Part shown: positions 1 to 7,847 of the stretch, one piece after another
How positions within the stretch are numbered: the stretch's first letter is position 1
Layout of the letters: each line of letters opens with the position of its first letter
NCBI GenBank assembly: GCA_002414145.1
Contig: DHYP01000038.1
Location: 74,024-83,799, forward strand
Reading direction: 5' to 3'
From: Methylophilaceae bacterium UBA5127
GTDB taxonomy: Bacteria; Pseudomonadota; Gammaproteobacteria; Burkholderiales; Methylophilaceae
DNA length: 9,776 nucleotides
Translations under genes and position numbers: made by a program
Notes under the pieces: generated by a model
What the model saw: only the letters and a program-made list of their open reading frames with translations
Told to the model about the DNA's origin: nothing
Databases searched by the model: none

Positions 1-209
1 GTGATTTGCTGGGCGAGTTTAGAGGCGGTAGTGACTTCTTTTGTCAGCAAGTCCTCTAATGGCATTTCTGTCAAATTTTCATTATTTTGAGCAAAAGCCA
101 ATTCTGTACAAAAACACATACCCAACAAAATGCTATAAAAAATAAAATATTTATAACATTCAATAAGATACATCAACCAACTCTGGCTATGACGAAATAG
201 TTTAGGCAT
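1..209 (-). CDS. TonB-dependent outer-membrane receptor, N-terminal part (cut by window edge)
   Basis: The visible 69 residues read as an export signal followed by the start of a TonB-dependent receptor plug. A hydrophobic stretch at about residues 21-40 ends in AFA before Q41, a good signal-peptidase I site. After it comes LTEMPLEDLLTKEVTTASK (residues 46-64), which matches the pattern of TonB-dependent receptors just before the plug domain (LsLEeLLnxeVtSaSK). The family takes up iron chelates, cobalamin or other scarce ligands across the outer membrane using TonB energy; the substrate cannot be told from this fragment. The start is uncertain. ATG at 209 gives a positively charged leader but has no Shine-Dalgarno site, while ATG at 173 (M13) has a weak AGAG seven bases upstream. 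The frame is open to the edge of the window. It follows the efflux operon in the same direction after a 132-base gap, so it is probably a separate transcription unit. Confidence 0.72.
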   Translation of the reverse strand, partial: MPKLFRHSQSWLMYLIECYKYFIFYSILLGMCFCTELAFAQNNENLTEMPLEDLLTKEVTTASKLAQQI

Positions 210-341
210 AAATTTTATAGGTATCTTAATAGCCAACAATATATAAAACGGTATTCAATTCAAGTTATAGCAACTAGTATGCCATTAACTAGATTAACGG
301 TTAAGTCAATCTTAAGTTTAGCAAAACCGCAGAAAATATTT
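210..341. other. Intergenic region upstream of the TonB-dependent receptor
   Basis: This AT-rich spacer separates the end of the efflux operon from the receptor gene. On the minus strand there is a TTGACT hexamer (309-304) that resembles a -35 element, but no good -10 follows at 16-18 bases. A second candidate is TTGAAT at about 265-260 with a weak TATTGT sixteen bases on. A small inverted repeat TTAAC-G-GTTAA lies at 294-304 and overlaps the TTGACT edge. I see no GC-rich hairpin with a T-run that would terminate the operon above, and no Fur-like box or riboswitch that I can recognise. Confidence 0.4.
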
Positions 342-935
342 TTAGCTGTTAGAAAGAGAAAGTGTCTTAACGAATACCAGCTCACATGCACCTGCCCCAG
401 TATCTTCTCGGGAAAGTGAGCTCTTCCAGTGAAAGCCGTTTGGGGCATTTGCTTGTACCAAATAACCGCTGATTTTGACATGTTGACCTACTTTGACGGA
501 CTTCAGTTGATCTTCTAATTGTTCAGAAGCTGGAATCATATGCATATTTGCACTATGTGTTTCTATGTCTCTGCGTGGAATAGGGAACGCATCAACATGC
601 CAATAATAGAAGCGCTGGCTTTGCGAAATCTGGATTTGACTGAGCATATGGCTGTCTGACATTGGCCCCCACCCCAAAACCAAATCGACAGGTGACAGAT
701 CAGCACCTCTATCAAATGCGTAATGTTCGCGCGCCAGCACACGCGCTTCTATCTCAAATGTTTCTAGCGGCGTAATGGTATAGCCATAAAATTTGAAAGG
801 GACATTGTCCGCAGAGGTCTGCAATGGCTTAGTGCTGACAAGCTCGCCATCGCTATGCGTAACGACATGTTGAAAAAAATGCTGATAGGCGCCGAATGCG
901 ATGAGCCCGATGAATACAATGCGTTTCCAGTTCAA
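342..935 (-). CDS. Conserved protein of unknown function with N-terminal membrane anchor
   Basis: I do not recognise a named family. The 197-residue product begins with a short charged end and a hydrophobic segment (about residues 5-21), so it is probably an inner-membrane-anchored protein with its bulk in the periplasm, or is exported. Blocks that look constrained are EIEARVLAREHY (61-72), LGWGPMSD (87-94), YYWHVDAFPIPRR (110-122) followed by ETHSANMHMIPA (125-136), and SSLSREDTGAGACELVFV (172-189). The segment around 147-160 (VKVGQHVKISGYLV) resembles a beta-strand of an OB-like barrel, which is only an impression. The initiation codon is TTG (933-935): the frame has a stop shortly upstream and the next in-frame ATG is M92. 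A GAG lies six bases before TTG. It starts 10 bases after the hydrolase gene and is the last gene of the efflux array, with no visible terminator after it. Confidence 0.7.
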   Translation of the reverse strand: MNWKRIVFIGLIAFGAYQHFFQHVVTHSDGELVSTKPLQTSADNVPFKFYGYTITPLETFEIEARVLAREHYAFDRGADLSPVDLVLGWGPMSDSHMLSQIQISQSQRFYYWHVDAFPIPRRDIETHSANMHMIPASEQLEDQLKSVKVGQHVKISGYLVQANAPNGFHWKSSLSREDTGAGACELVFVKTLSLSNS

Positions 936-945
936 GCCTGACTCG

Positions 946-1512
946 CTATTTTATCAATGTCGCAATCGCCTTGAACGCCTCATGACTTGCGCTACCCAAA
1001 CACTCAAACAACACTGATTCAGTGTTGGTAATGATACAACCAGAATCCCGCAGTCTGGCCACAGCATTCGCATGATGGTCTGCTGAGCGTGAAATAATAG
1101 CGTCTTCCACTACAAACACTTGCTTACCCATACTCAAAAGATCGAGTGCCGTTTGCAAGATGCAGATATGTGCTTCCATGCCTGTCAAAATGATTTGTGA
1201 CCGATCTCGATTCAGTTTCTGACCAAACTTAGGTTCTTTACATGCAGAAAAAGCCATTTTGGGTATTGCATGCACGTCTGACAAATCAGAAGTTAATGCT
1301 GCTAATGTTGCGCCCAAGCCTTTCGGATATTGCTCTGTGAGTAAGACGGGCAGCGCCAAATGGCTTGCTGACTGTAACAGAATTTGTATATTTTTAACCA
1401 CGCTTTGCAAGGCCAACGGCGGCATCGCCAAACTTAACTTGGCTTGCATATCAATGATGACAAGTTGGCTAGTGCTTGCCTGTACAATCCCGCTAGCGCT
1501 AGTCTTAGCCAT
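946..1512 (-). CDS. Isochorismatase-family cysteine hydrolase
   Basis: A cytoplasmic 188-residue enzyme of the isochorismatase-like alpha/beta fold. The expected catalytic triad is visible: Asp21 in VIIDMQ, Lys85 in IPKMAFSA, and nucleophile Cys117 in GMEAHICILQTALDLL. The GMEAHxCxLQTALDL signature is closest to the small YcaC/ISOC2-like group, whose substrates are mostly unknown; other members hydrolyse nicotinamide, N-carbamoyl compounds or isochorismate. The substrate here cannot be read from the sequence. I chose the ATG at 1512 rather than the one at 1578 because the longer form adds 22 residues that overlap the tolC coding end and do not resemble the family N-terminus. The chosen start lies one base after the tolC stop (TAATATG), with no strong Shine-Dalgarno, which suggests translational coupling. 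Its place inside an efflux operon suggests a role linked to the exported compounds, but that is inference. Confidence 0.88.
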   Translation of the reverse strand: MAKTSASGIVQASTSQLVIIDMQAKLSLAMPPLALQSVVKNIQILLQSASHLALPVLLTEQYPKGLGATLAALTSDLSDVHAIPKMAFSACKEPKFGQKLNRDRSQIILTGMEAHICILQTALDLLSMGKQVFVVEDAIISRSADHHANAVARLRDSGCIITNTESVLFECLGSASHEAFKAIATLIK

Positions 1513-1513
1513 A

Positions 1514-2869
1514 TTATGGTTGCTTCTGAACCAACTGTTGATTGATATCCTGCAAATCTGCCTCACTGACAACTCCAACAGCAGACTTGAGTCGAATGAT
1601 ATTGACTAGATAACTATAGCGCGCCTGTAATAAATCGCGCTTGGCGCCAAACAATTGCTGTTGCGCATTGAGCACATCTACGCTAGTACGCACACCTACT
1701 TCATATCCTAATTTGGTCGAATCGAGCTGGCTTTGACTGCTTACCAACGCTTGCTCCAACGCCTTAACCTGAGCAATACTGCTATTTAAATTAAGATAAG
1801 TGCGTTGTGTTTCCAAATCTGTCTGACGTTTAGCCAGTTCTAAATCATCTTGTGCTTTTTGTTTTTTAAAGCTTGCCTCACGCACTTTAGAACTTGTAGC
1901 GCCTCCTTGGTAAAGCGGAATCGCCAACTGCAGGCCAATCGTGGCATTGTCTAAATCACTACCAAACCCATTGGAGCCACCGTTACTATAGCTATTCGTG
2001 TAGCTTGCCACTGCATCCAGTGTAGGCATATGTCCTGCATTAGCAAACTCAATCTGTTGCTCTGCCAGCTTGAGTGCATCTTGTTGAATTTGAATATTTA
2101 AGTTGCTTTGATATGCAACCTCCAGCCAATCCTGCATACCTTGTTTGAGTTGCGACACTTGAATATCCGTCTTAACCGTCGCCAATCTTTCTGGTATTTT
2201 GCCAGTGATTGCTTGTAACGCACGTTTGGCGATTTGCACATCGTTATCTGCCGCAATTTCTTGCGCCACAATTAAATCGTAACGCGCTTGTGCTTCATTC
2301 ACGTCTGTAATGGTTGATGTTCCGACTTCAAACGTTGCCTTTGCCTGATCCAGCTGACTGAGTATCGCGGCTTTCTGTGCCACAATTAAATCCACTTTAT
2401 CTTGTGCGATCAGCACATCAAAATAGGCTTGCGTAGTCCGCAACATTAAATCTTGCTGGCTCAGATGCAACTGCTTATCTGCCTGACTCACTTGCACCTG
2501 ACTTTGGTCAATCTGCACCAAATTCTCTTTGCGATAAATAGGCTGCCTCGCTTCTACACCGTAATTGTAGCTTTCAAACGAATTGGCACCTTGTGTTTTA
2601 AAAATGGAGTTTGAACCGTTGTATTTTACGTCTGTTCTGCTTGCGCTGACTCCTGCACTAAAATCTACTCTCGGACGATATAACGCTTTTGCCTGATTGA
2701 TGATTTCTTGTGCTGCCTTATTTCCACTGCCAGCAGATGCCAGCGTAGGATCATGCGCTAAAGCTTCTTGATAAATGTCCAGTAAATTTTGCTGTGACTC
2801 AGCAGCCAGCGCACTTACACCACATAAGCAACTGAATACAAATAAACCAGATACTAGATTTTTAAACAT
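1514..2869 (-). CDS. tolC: TolC-family outer-membrane efflux channel
   Basis: Outer-membrane exit duct of the tripartite efflux system, forming a trimeric beta-barrel with a long periplasmic alpha-helical tunnel. The 451-residue product (E. coli TolC is about 490) has a clear signal peptide, with a hydrophobic core at about residues 5-22 and cleavage near ALA/AE (22-24). Two homologous OEP repeats follow. The first contains EVGTSTITDVNEAQARYD, the second GYEVGVRTSVDVLNAQQQ and ARYSYLVNIIRLKSAVG; both correspond to the helix-turn repeats typical of TolC. The rest is rich in Gln, Ala and Leu, as expected for coiled-coil tunnel helices. The ATG is eight bases after the preceding stop, with AGAGAAAG as a modest ribosome site. 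Since pump and adaptor genes lie in the same array, this is probably the dedicated partner channel, although it could also serve as the cell's general TolC. Confidence 0.95.
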   Translation of the reverse strand: MFKNLVSGLFVFSCLCGVSALAAESQQNLLDIYQEALAHDPTLASAGSGNKAAQEIINQAKALYRPRVDFSAGVSASRTDVKYNGSNSIFKTQGANSFESYNYGVEARQPIYRKENLVQIDQSQVQVSQADKQLHLSQQDLMLRTTQAYFDVLIAQDKVDLIVAQKAAILSQLDQAKATFEVGTSTITDVNEAQARYDLIVAQEIAADNDVQIAKRALQAITGKIPERLATVKTDIQVSQLKQGMQDWLEVAYQSNLNIQIQQDALKLAEQQIEFANAGHMPTLDAVASYTNSYSNGGSNGFGSDLDNATIGLQLAIPLYQGGATSSKVREASFKKQKAQDDLELAKRQTDLETQRTYLNLNSSIAQVKALEQALVSSQSQLDSTKLGYEVGVRTSVDVLNAQQQLFGAKRDLLQARYSYLVNIIRLKSAVGVVSEADLQDINQQLVQKQP

Positions 2870-2877
2870 ACTTTCTC

Positions 2878-3552
2878 TTAAAACTCAAACATCACACCTT
2901 GGTCTGCATTGATTAACGCATCTATACAGGTCTCAAAAAGCACATCTTCTTTGTAAGCGTTTTCTGATATACGTTGTATCAAAGTAGCATGCATGGCAGG
3001 CGCTCTACCTAACACAATGAGCATGCGTCCCCCCACAGCTAGCTGCTCTCTTAGGTCTTTAGGCTCTACAGGTGAAGAAGCGCCGAACACAATTACATCA
3101 TAAGGCGCCTGTGTAGGCCAACCGTAAGCGCCATCGCCTACTTTCAACTCTACATTGTTGATATGATTCTCACGCAAACTCCGCTCAGCCAATTGACTTA
3201 ACTCTGGATGAATTTCTACCGAAACCACAGACTGTGCCAGCTTGGCTAGCAGTGCAGTCAAATATCCTGTACCAGTTCCCACATGCAAAACACGGTCTGA
3301 TTTTTGAATACTCAGCGCTTGCAGGATACGTGCCTCTAACTTTGGTGTGAGCATTTTTTGCTCACATCCGATAGGGATTTCTAAATCTGCAAAAGCAAGA
3401 CCTTGGTAGGCTTCTGTTACAAAAAACTCGCGCGGCACATCATGCAACAATTGCAACACTACGGGATCTAGCACCTCCCACGTGCGAATTTGCTGCTCTA
3501 TCATGTTAAAGCGTGCTGTTTCGTAATTTGTAATGTATGAAAATGATTCCAT
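2878..3552 (-). CDS. Protein-L-isoaspartate O-methyltransferase-like protein (diverged substrate region)
   Basis: A cytoplasmic SAM-dependent methyltransferase-fold protein of the Pcm family, 224 residues. The N-terminal part ARFNMIEQQIRTWEVLD (13-29), then DVPREFFV (38-45) and YQGLAFADLEIPIG (49-62), follows Pcm closely. SAM motif I is VLHVGTGTGYLTA (88-100), and YDVIVFGASS marks the later catalytic-strand region. Where classical Pcm has the substrate-contacting ISQPYIVA, this protein has KMLTPKLEAR (66-75), so true isoaspartyl repair activity is doubtful. I have seen this variant beside tolC in Betaproteobacteria, usually annotated simply as Pcm. The ATG at 3552 is supported by GAGG five bases upstream; a family-like start at M17 would lack this. 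It lies 41 bases after the pump gene and 8 before tolC. A role in envelope protein maintenance or in modifying a pump substrate is speculation. Confidence 0.85.
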   Translation of the reverse strand: MESFSYITNYETARFNMIEQQIRTWEVLDPVVLQLLHDVPREFFVTEAYQGLAFADLEIPIGCEQKMLTPKLEARILQALSIQKSDRVLHVGTGTGYLTALLAKLAQSVVSVEIHPELSQLAERSLRENHINNVELKVGDGAYGWPTQAPYDVIVFGASSPVEPKDLREQLAVGGRMLIVLGRAPAMHATLIQRISENAYKEDVLFETCIDALINADQGVMFEF

Positions 3553-3593
3553 AAAAACCTCGTTTTAATCTTAGCAAATTATAGTCGATATGC

Positions 3594-6500
3594 TTACGGC
3601 ACAGCAGTTTTTTCAATCTTAATCCCGTACCAAAACGCATAAAGTGCAGGCAAGAACAGAACGGTTAATGCAGTAGCAACGGCTAAGCCACCCATAATGG
3701 CGACTGCCATCGGACCAAAAAACACACTGCGCGTTAACGGCACCATCGCTAATATCGCTGCCGCAGCCGTCAATACGATAGGTCTAAACCTTCTAATCGT
3801 GGACTCTACAACCGCCTCCCAATCCTTTAGCCCAGCCGCTTTATCTTGATCAATCTGATCCACCAGAATCACTGAATTGCGCATTATCATGCCAGAGAGC
3901 GCAATGGTGCCCAGCATCGCCACGAAGCCAAACGGCATATCAAAAATCAATAATGCCGCAGTCACACCAATGATGCCTAAAGGCGCTGTAAGCAATACTA
4001 AAAACACTCTGGAAAAACTTTTTAACTGAATTATTAACAAGGTCATAACTACCGCAATAAACAAAGGTACGCCTTTTGCCACAGAAGCGCCACCTTTTGC
4101 AGACTCCTCTACCGCACCACCCGTCTCGATGGTGACTCCCAACGGCAAGTTCGCTTTGATGTTTGCGATTTTTTGCTCCACCTGCGCTGATGCCACAGGG
4201 GCTTGCATATGTCCTTTTAAATGCGCCCGAACTGTCAATGATGGTACACGGTTACGACGCCATATCACACCCTCTTCAAACTCAGATTCAAAGGTAGCCA
4301 CTTGCGAAAGCGGCACGCTCACGCCTGTTTTTGTCTTAATCATCAAACTTGTAATTTTGGACAAATGACTACGCTCTATTTCCGTGCCACGTGCCACAAT
4401 ATCAATGCGCTCTTTAGCCTCCCTAAACTCGGTAACATACAACTCGCTCATCGCGCCATTGAGCATGTTGGCAATATCCACTGAGCTGATTCCTAGTAAA
4501 CGCGCCTTCGATTGATCCACATGTACTTTAATCACTTTGCTGGGCTCTTCCCATCCCAACTGCACATTGGTGAGATTTGGATTTTCCCGCATCACTTCTG
4601 CAATCTGATGTGCTACTTCACGCACCTTAACTAGATCTCTACCGTCTACGCGAAACTGTACGGGAAAACCTACTGGCGGTCCGTTTTCCAACCGCAATAC
4701 CGATGCTCTCAACCCAGTGAAATCTTGTTCGAACAGTTTGAGTAGATCAGTCCGCAATCGTTCACGTTGTTCCAAGCTTTTGGTCAAAATCACCAATTGC
4801 GCAAAGCCGCGATGTGGCAACTGAATATCCAGTGGTAAGTAATACCTCGGCGCACCCGTGCCAATGTATGCCACAAAGTTTTCTATCCCTTGCTGTTGTA
4901 AATTCCAATGACGCAACCATGCTTCCAACTTTTTCACTTCAGCATCGGTAGCATGATAGGAAGCACCTTCTGTAAGACGCAAATCCACGACCAATTCAAG
5001 TCTGGTGGAATCGGGGAAAAATTGCTGTTGCACTTTGGAAAACCCGACCATCGACAATATAAACAAAATGATTGTAATCAGTATCACTGTTTTTTTATAA
5101 CGTACGCACGCCGTCACTAACTTTCTAAATGCAATATAAAACCGCGTGTTATAAATATCATGATGATGATTTTCTGATGACTTATCTGTGAATTTAAACA
5201 GCCTTTTAACCCACTGCATCGCTTTAGATGTAGTGGGAGCATTGGCGTAATCGGGCAGCAGATGGTAACCCAAGTAAGGTACGAACATCACAGCAGCAAC
5301 CCATGAGATGCTCAGAGCGATGGCTGTCACTTGAAAAATAGAGCGTGTATATTCACCCGTAGACGACACTGCTGTTGCAATCGGCAAAAATCCTGCAACT
5401 GTCACTAATGTCCCAGTTAGCATAGGCATTGCCGTTGACGTATAGGCAAAGGAAGCTGCCTTCACTCTATCCCACCCTTGCTCCATTTTAGAAGACATCA
5501 TCTCGACCGCAATAATGGCATCATCGACTAATAAACCTAACGCTAAAATCAACGCGCCTAACGAAATTTTATGCAATCCAATATCAAACACATCCATAAA
5601 TAAGAATGTTGCCGCCATCACGATAGGGATTGAAATTGCTACCACAATGCCTGTGCGCAAACCCAGAGAGAGTAAGCTCACGCCCAATACAATCACCAAA
5701 GCTTCTGCGAGCGATCTGACGAAGTCTTGAACAGAGTGCGAAACAATTTTGGCTTGCGATGTCACGGTCTGCAATTTCAGCCCGACTGGTAATCTTTTTT
5801 TAATCTCAGCAATTTTTGCATCCAAATGCTGCCCCAAGGCGATGACATCTCCGCCTTCGCTCATGCTTACGCCAATGAGCAGGGAAGCAGTGCCATCAAA
5901 GCGGATGCTATCCTGCGGCGGATCCTCATAACCACGATACACGCGTGCCACATCACCCAACCTAAAATCATGCTGATTTACATTGATACGGATATTGCGT
6001 AAATCATTGAGCGTCTGATAACGTCCCGATACCTCTATTCTGATGCGCTCGTGTGGTGACTCAAAAGTTCCAGCCTTCACAACAGCGTTTTGTGTTTTTA
6101 AAATACCGATTAAATCAGCTGTGCTGATACCCAAGGTAATGAGTTTGGCATTTGAGATTTCGATATAGATTTTTTGCTTGAGCTCACCAAAAAAGTCAAC
6201 TTTGGCAACATCGTCAACGCTTAACAACTCTGCACGAATGTCTTCAGCTTGCTGCTTCAATGCAAAATTATCAAAACCATCCCCAGTTAGAGCGTACATC
6301 GTACCGTACACATCACTAAACTCATCATTAAAAGTCAGGCTCTCAATATCGCTGGGTAATGTGTTTCGAATATCCCCTATTTTTTTTCTCACCTGATACC
6401 AGAGATTGGGGATTTCTTTTGAGAAAGTATCATCCTTGATGACAATAAAAATTAGGGAGATGCCTGGTCTGGAAAAGCTACTGGTATAGCCAATATGTGG

Positions 6501-6767
6501 TATTTCCTGTAATTTTTTTTCAATTTTATCAGTGACTTGCTGCTCCACTTCTACCGCACTGGCACCTGGCCACGTGGTGCGCACCAGCATCACCTTGAAT
6601 GTAAATGGTGGGTCTTCTGATTGACCTAATTGCGTGTATGCATATGCACCCGCAAGCGTTAGTAACAAGATAAAGTAAAGTATCAGTGTTTGATTACGTA
6701 ACGCCCAAGCTGATAAGTTGAAGCCTGATGTTGTAGCGTCAGTAGATTTAAACTCTCGATTTTGCAT
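3594..6767 (-). CDS. RND-family efflux pump, inner-membrane permease subunit (HAE/AcrB-like)
   Basis: Proton-driven inner-membrane pump of a tripartite efflux system. Its 1057 residues match the usual 1020-1060 of AcrB-like permeases. TM1 is at about 27-45, followed by a large periplasmic porter loop opening with SEDPPF and WPGAS, a TM2-6 block around 345-500, TM7 near 556-576, a second periplasmic loop and TM8-12 from about 897 to 1045. The proton-relay pair is Asp415-Asp416 in GLLVDDAIIAVE, corresponding to AcrB Asp407/Asp408. In TM10, where AcrB has Lys940-Asn941, this protein has Arg963-Asn964 in GMIMRNSVILVDQ. Motifs point to the drug/hydrophobe (HAE) branch rather than metal exporters of the CusA type. 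Substrates cannot be predicted. Its ATG shares a base with the adaptor stop (TAATG) and lacks a clear Shine-Dalgarno, a strong sign of translational coupling. Confidence 0.96.
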   Translation of the reverse strand: MQNREFKSTDATTSGFNLSAWALRNQTLILYFILLLTLAGAYAYTQLGQSEDPPFTFKVMLVRTTWPGASAVEVEQQVTDKIEKKLQEIPHIGYTSSFSRPGISLIFIVIKDDTFSKEIPNLWYQVRKKIGDIRNTLPSDIESLTFNDEFSDVYGTMYALTGDGFDNFALKQQAEDIRAELLSVDDVAKVDFFGELKQKIYIEISNAKLITLGISTADLIGILKTQNAVVKAGTFESPHERIRIEVSGRYQTLNDLRNIRINVNQHDFRLGDVARVYRGYEDPPQDSIRFDGTASLLIGVSMSEGGDVIALGQHLDAKIAEIKKRLPVGLKLQTVTSQAKIVSHSVQDFVRSLAEALVIVLGVSLLSLGLRTGIVVAISIPIVMAATFLFMDVFDIGLHKISLGALILALGLLVDDAIIAVEMMSSKMEQGWDRVKAASFAYTSTAMPMLTGTLVTVAGFLPIATAVSSTGEYTRSIFQVTAIALSISWVAAVMFVPYLGYHLLPDYANAPTTSKAMQWVKRLFKFTDKSSENHHHDIYNTRFYIAFRKLVTACVRYKKTVILITIILFILSMVGFSKVQQQFFPDSTRLELVVDLRLTEGASYHATDAEVKKLEAWLRHWNLQQQGIENFVAYIGTGAPRYYLPLDIQLPHRGFAQLVILTKSLEQRERLRTDLLKLFEQDFTGLRASVLRLENGPPVGFPVQFRVDGRDLVKVREVAHQIAEVMRENPNLTNVQLGWEEPSKVIKVHVDQSKARLLGISSVDIANMLNGAMSELYVTEFREAKERIDIVARGTEIERSHLSKITSLMIKTKTGVSVPLSQVATFESEFEEGVIWRRNRVPSLTVRAHLKGHMQAPVASAQVEQKIANIKANLPLGVTIETGGAVEESAKGGASVAKGVPLFIAVVMTLLIIQLKSFSRVFLVLLTAPLGIIGVTAALLIFDMPFGFVAMLGTIALSGMIMRNSVILVDQIDQDKAAGLKDWEAVVESTIRRFRPIVLTAAAAILAMVPLTRSVFFGPMAVAIMGGLAVATALTVLFLPALYAFWYGIKIEKTAVP

Positions 6768-7846
6768 TAGTGCACGCTCTCAGCAGCAACGACTTGTGGT
6801 TTGACATGCTGACCTTTAATCAGTGTATGTACCCCTGCCACCGCGACCATTTCTCCTGCCTGCAAACCACTCGATATTTCTACGCCGTCCTCAGTAAAAG
6901 GCCCAGAAGTGACTGACCTAGGTGTAGCAACGCCATCGGCACTAATCACCCATACAGTACTCACACCATTGATTTTTGTCAGTGCCGCATTCGGTATAAT
7001 GAGCGATTTTGCAGTATTCACATCAGCAAAAGCCACGCCAGCGGTCATCCCAATGCGTAATTGACTGTCAGGATTCAACACACTTACACGCACATCAAAA
7101 GCACGCGTATCAGAATTTGCCGCTGGTGCAATTTCGCGCACTTTGGCTTGATAGGTTTTTTCACTATTCGCCCAAAGCTTCACCAGCACCGCATCACCCA
7201 CTTTAATATTGGCCATTTGTGATTCGGGCACAGCGACTGCCACTTCAATAAACGCATAATCCACAATCTGTGCCACCGTTTGCCCAGCTTCTACGACTTG
7301 TCCAGGCTCTACAGAAATTTTTGATACCACACCACTTCTGTCTGCTATTAAGTGTGTGTAGTGTGACTGATTACCTGATACAGCGGCCTGTGCTTTTACT
7401 TGCGCTAACCTTGCTGTAGAAGTTTTAAACTCGGCTTCACGCATGTCTAAGGCAGATTTGGAAATAAATTTTTTCTCGTAAAGCTGCCGCTGCCGCTCTA
7501 ACTCAGCTTTAGCCAGTGCATAACTTGCCTCCGCGGCTTGCACATCTGCCTTGGCTGCTTGAGCACTCAAATTCGCATCAATCGCATCGATACTCGCAAT
7601 GACTTGGCCTTTTTTAACTTGCGTTCCCACATCAACATCACGTTTGATAATTTTGCCTGCGATTCTGAATCCTATGTTCGATTCAAAGCGAGACTTTACC
7701 TCCCCCACTAACACCATGTTTTGATTGATTGCAGTATTATCACCCACCTTAATGACCAATGCTGGGCGAGTAGGCGTAACGCTTTCTGTTGGTTTTTCGC
7801 AGGCACTTATCAGCGCTACGACACACACTAAAATTATTTTTCTCAT
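6767..7846 (-). CDS. RND efflux membrane-fusion (periplasmic adaptor) lipoprotein
   Basis: Periplasmic adaptor joining the RND pump to TolC. The 359-residue product has a type II signal peptide with lipobox ISAC, so Cys16 is the predicted lipidated residue anchoring it to the inner membrane. The first lipoyl half-motif is FRIAGKIIKRDVDVGTQVKKG (60-80 region), the Ala/Gln/Glu-rich helical hairpin runs from about 92 to 157, and the second lipoyl half is DRSGVVSKISVEPGQVVEAG (169-188). Beta-barrel and membrane-proximal domains follow, with RIGMTAGV and SLIIPNAAL typical of HlyD_D23/AcrA-like adaptors. It starts one base after the regulator stop; GAGAG just upstream of the ATG overlaps the regulator's last codons. 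Its stop overlaps the pump start by one base, fitting the fixed stoichiometry of the complex. Confidence 0.95.
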   Translation of the reverse strand: MRKIILVCVVALISACEKPTESVTPTRPALVIKVGDNTAINQNMVLVGEVKSRFESNIGFRIAGKIIKRDVDVGTQVKKGQVIASIDAIDANLSAQAAKADVQAAEASYALAKAELERQRQLYEKKFISKSALDMREAEFKTSTARLAQVKAQAAVSGNQSHYTHLIADRSGVVSKISVEPGQVVEAGQTVAQIVDYAFIEVAVAVPESQMANIKVGDAVLVKLWANSEKTYQAKVREIAPAANSDTRAFDVRVSVLNPDSQLRIGMTAGVAFADVNTAKSLIIPNAALTKINGVSTVWVISADGVATPRSVTSGPFTEDGVEISSGLQAGEMVAVAGVHTLIKGQHVKPQVVAAESVH

Positions 7847-7847
7847 G

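Noticed and set aside
328..350. AT-rich symmetrical run AAAATATTTT just after the last operon gene as a terminator
   Set aside because: The symmetry is short, lacks GC pairs and has no following T-run from a stable stem, so it would not form a convincing intrinsic terminator.
260..481. Minus-strand or plus-strand small protein in the 260-481 region
   Set aside because: The minus-strand end of this region is the C-terminus of the unknown protein and the rest is intergenic; the alternative 73-residue frame has no ribosome site or recognisable features.
1513..1578. Extended N-terminus of the hydrolase starting at 1578
   Set aside because: The extra 22 residues overlap the tolC coding end and do not look like an isochorismatase N-terminus; the ATG at 1512 fits the family.
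1259..1609. Plus-strand open frame of 116 codons opposite the hydrolase and tolC end
   Set aside because: It is antisense to two well-supported genes, has no family resemblance and shows low-complexity translation typical of a shadow frame. The same applies to the other plus-strand frames over the pump, adaptor, TetR, EamA and DUF1003 genes.
5157..5172. Short histidine run in the pump (HHH near the central cytoplasmic linker) as a metal site
   Set aside because: It lies in the variable linker before TM7, only three histidines in a row, with no metal-exporter motifs elsewhere in the protein.
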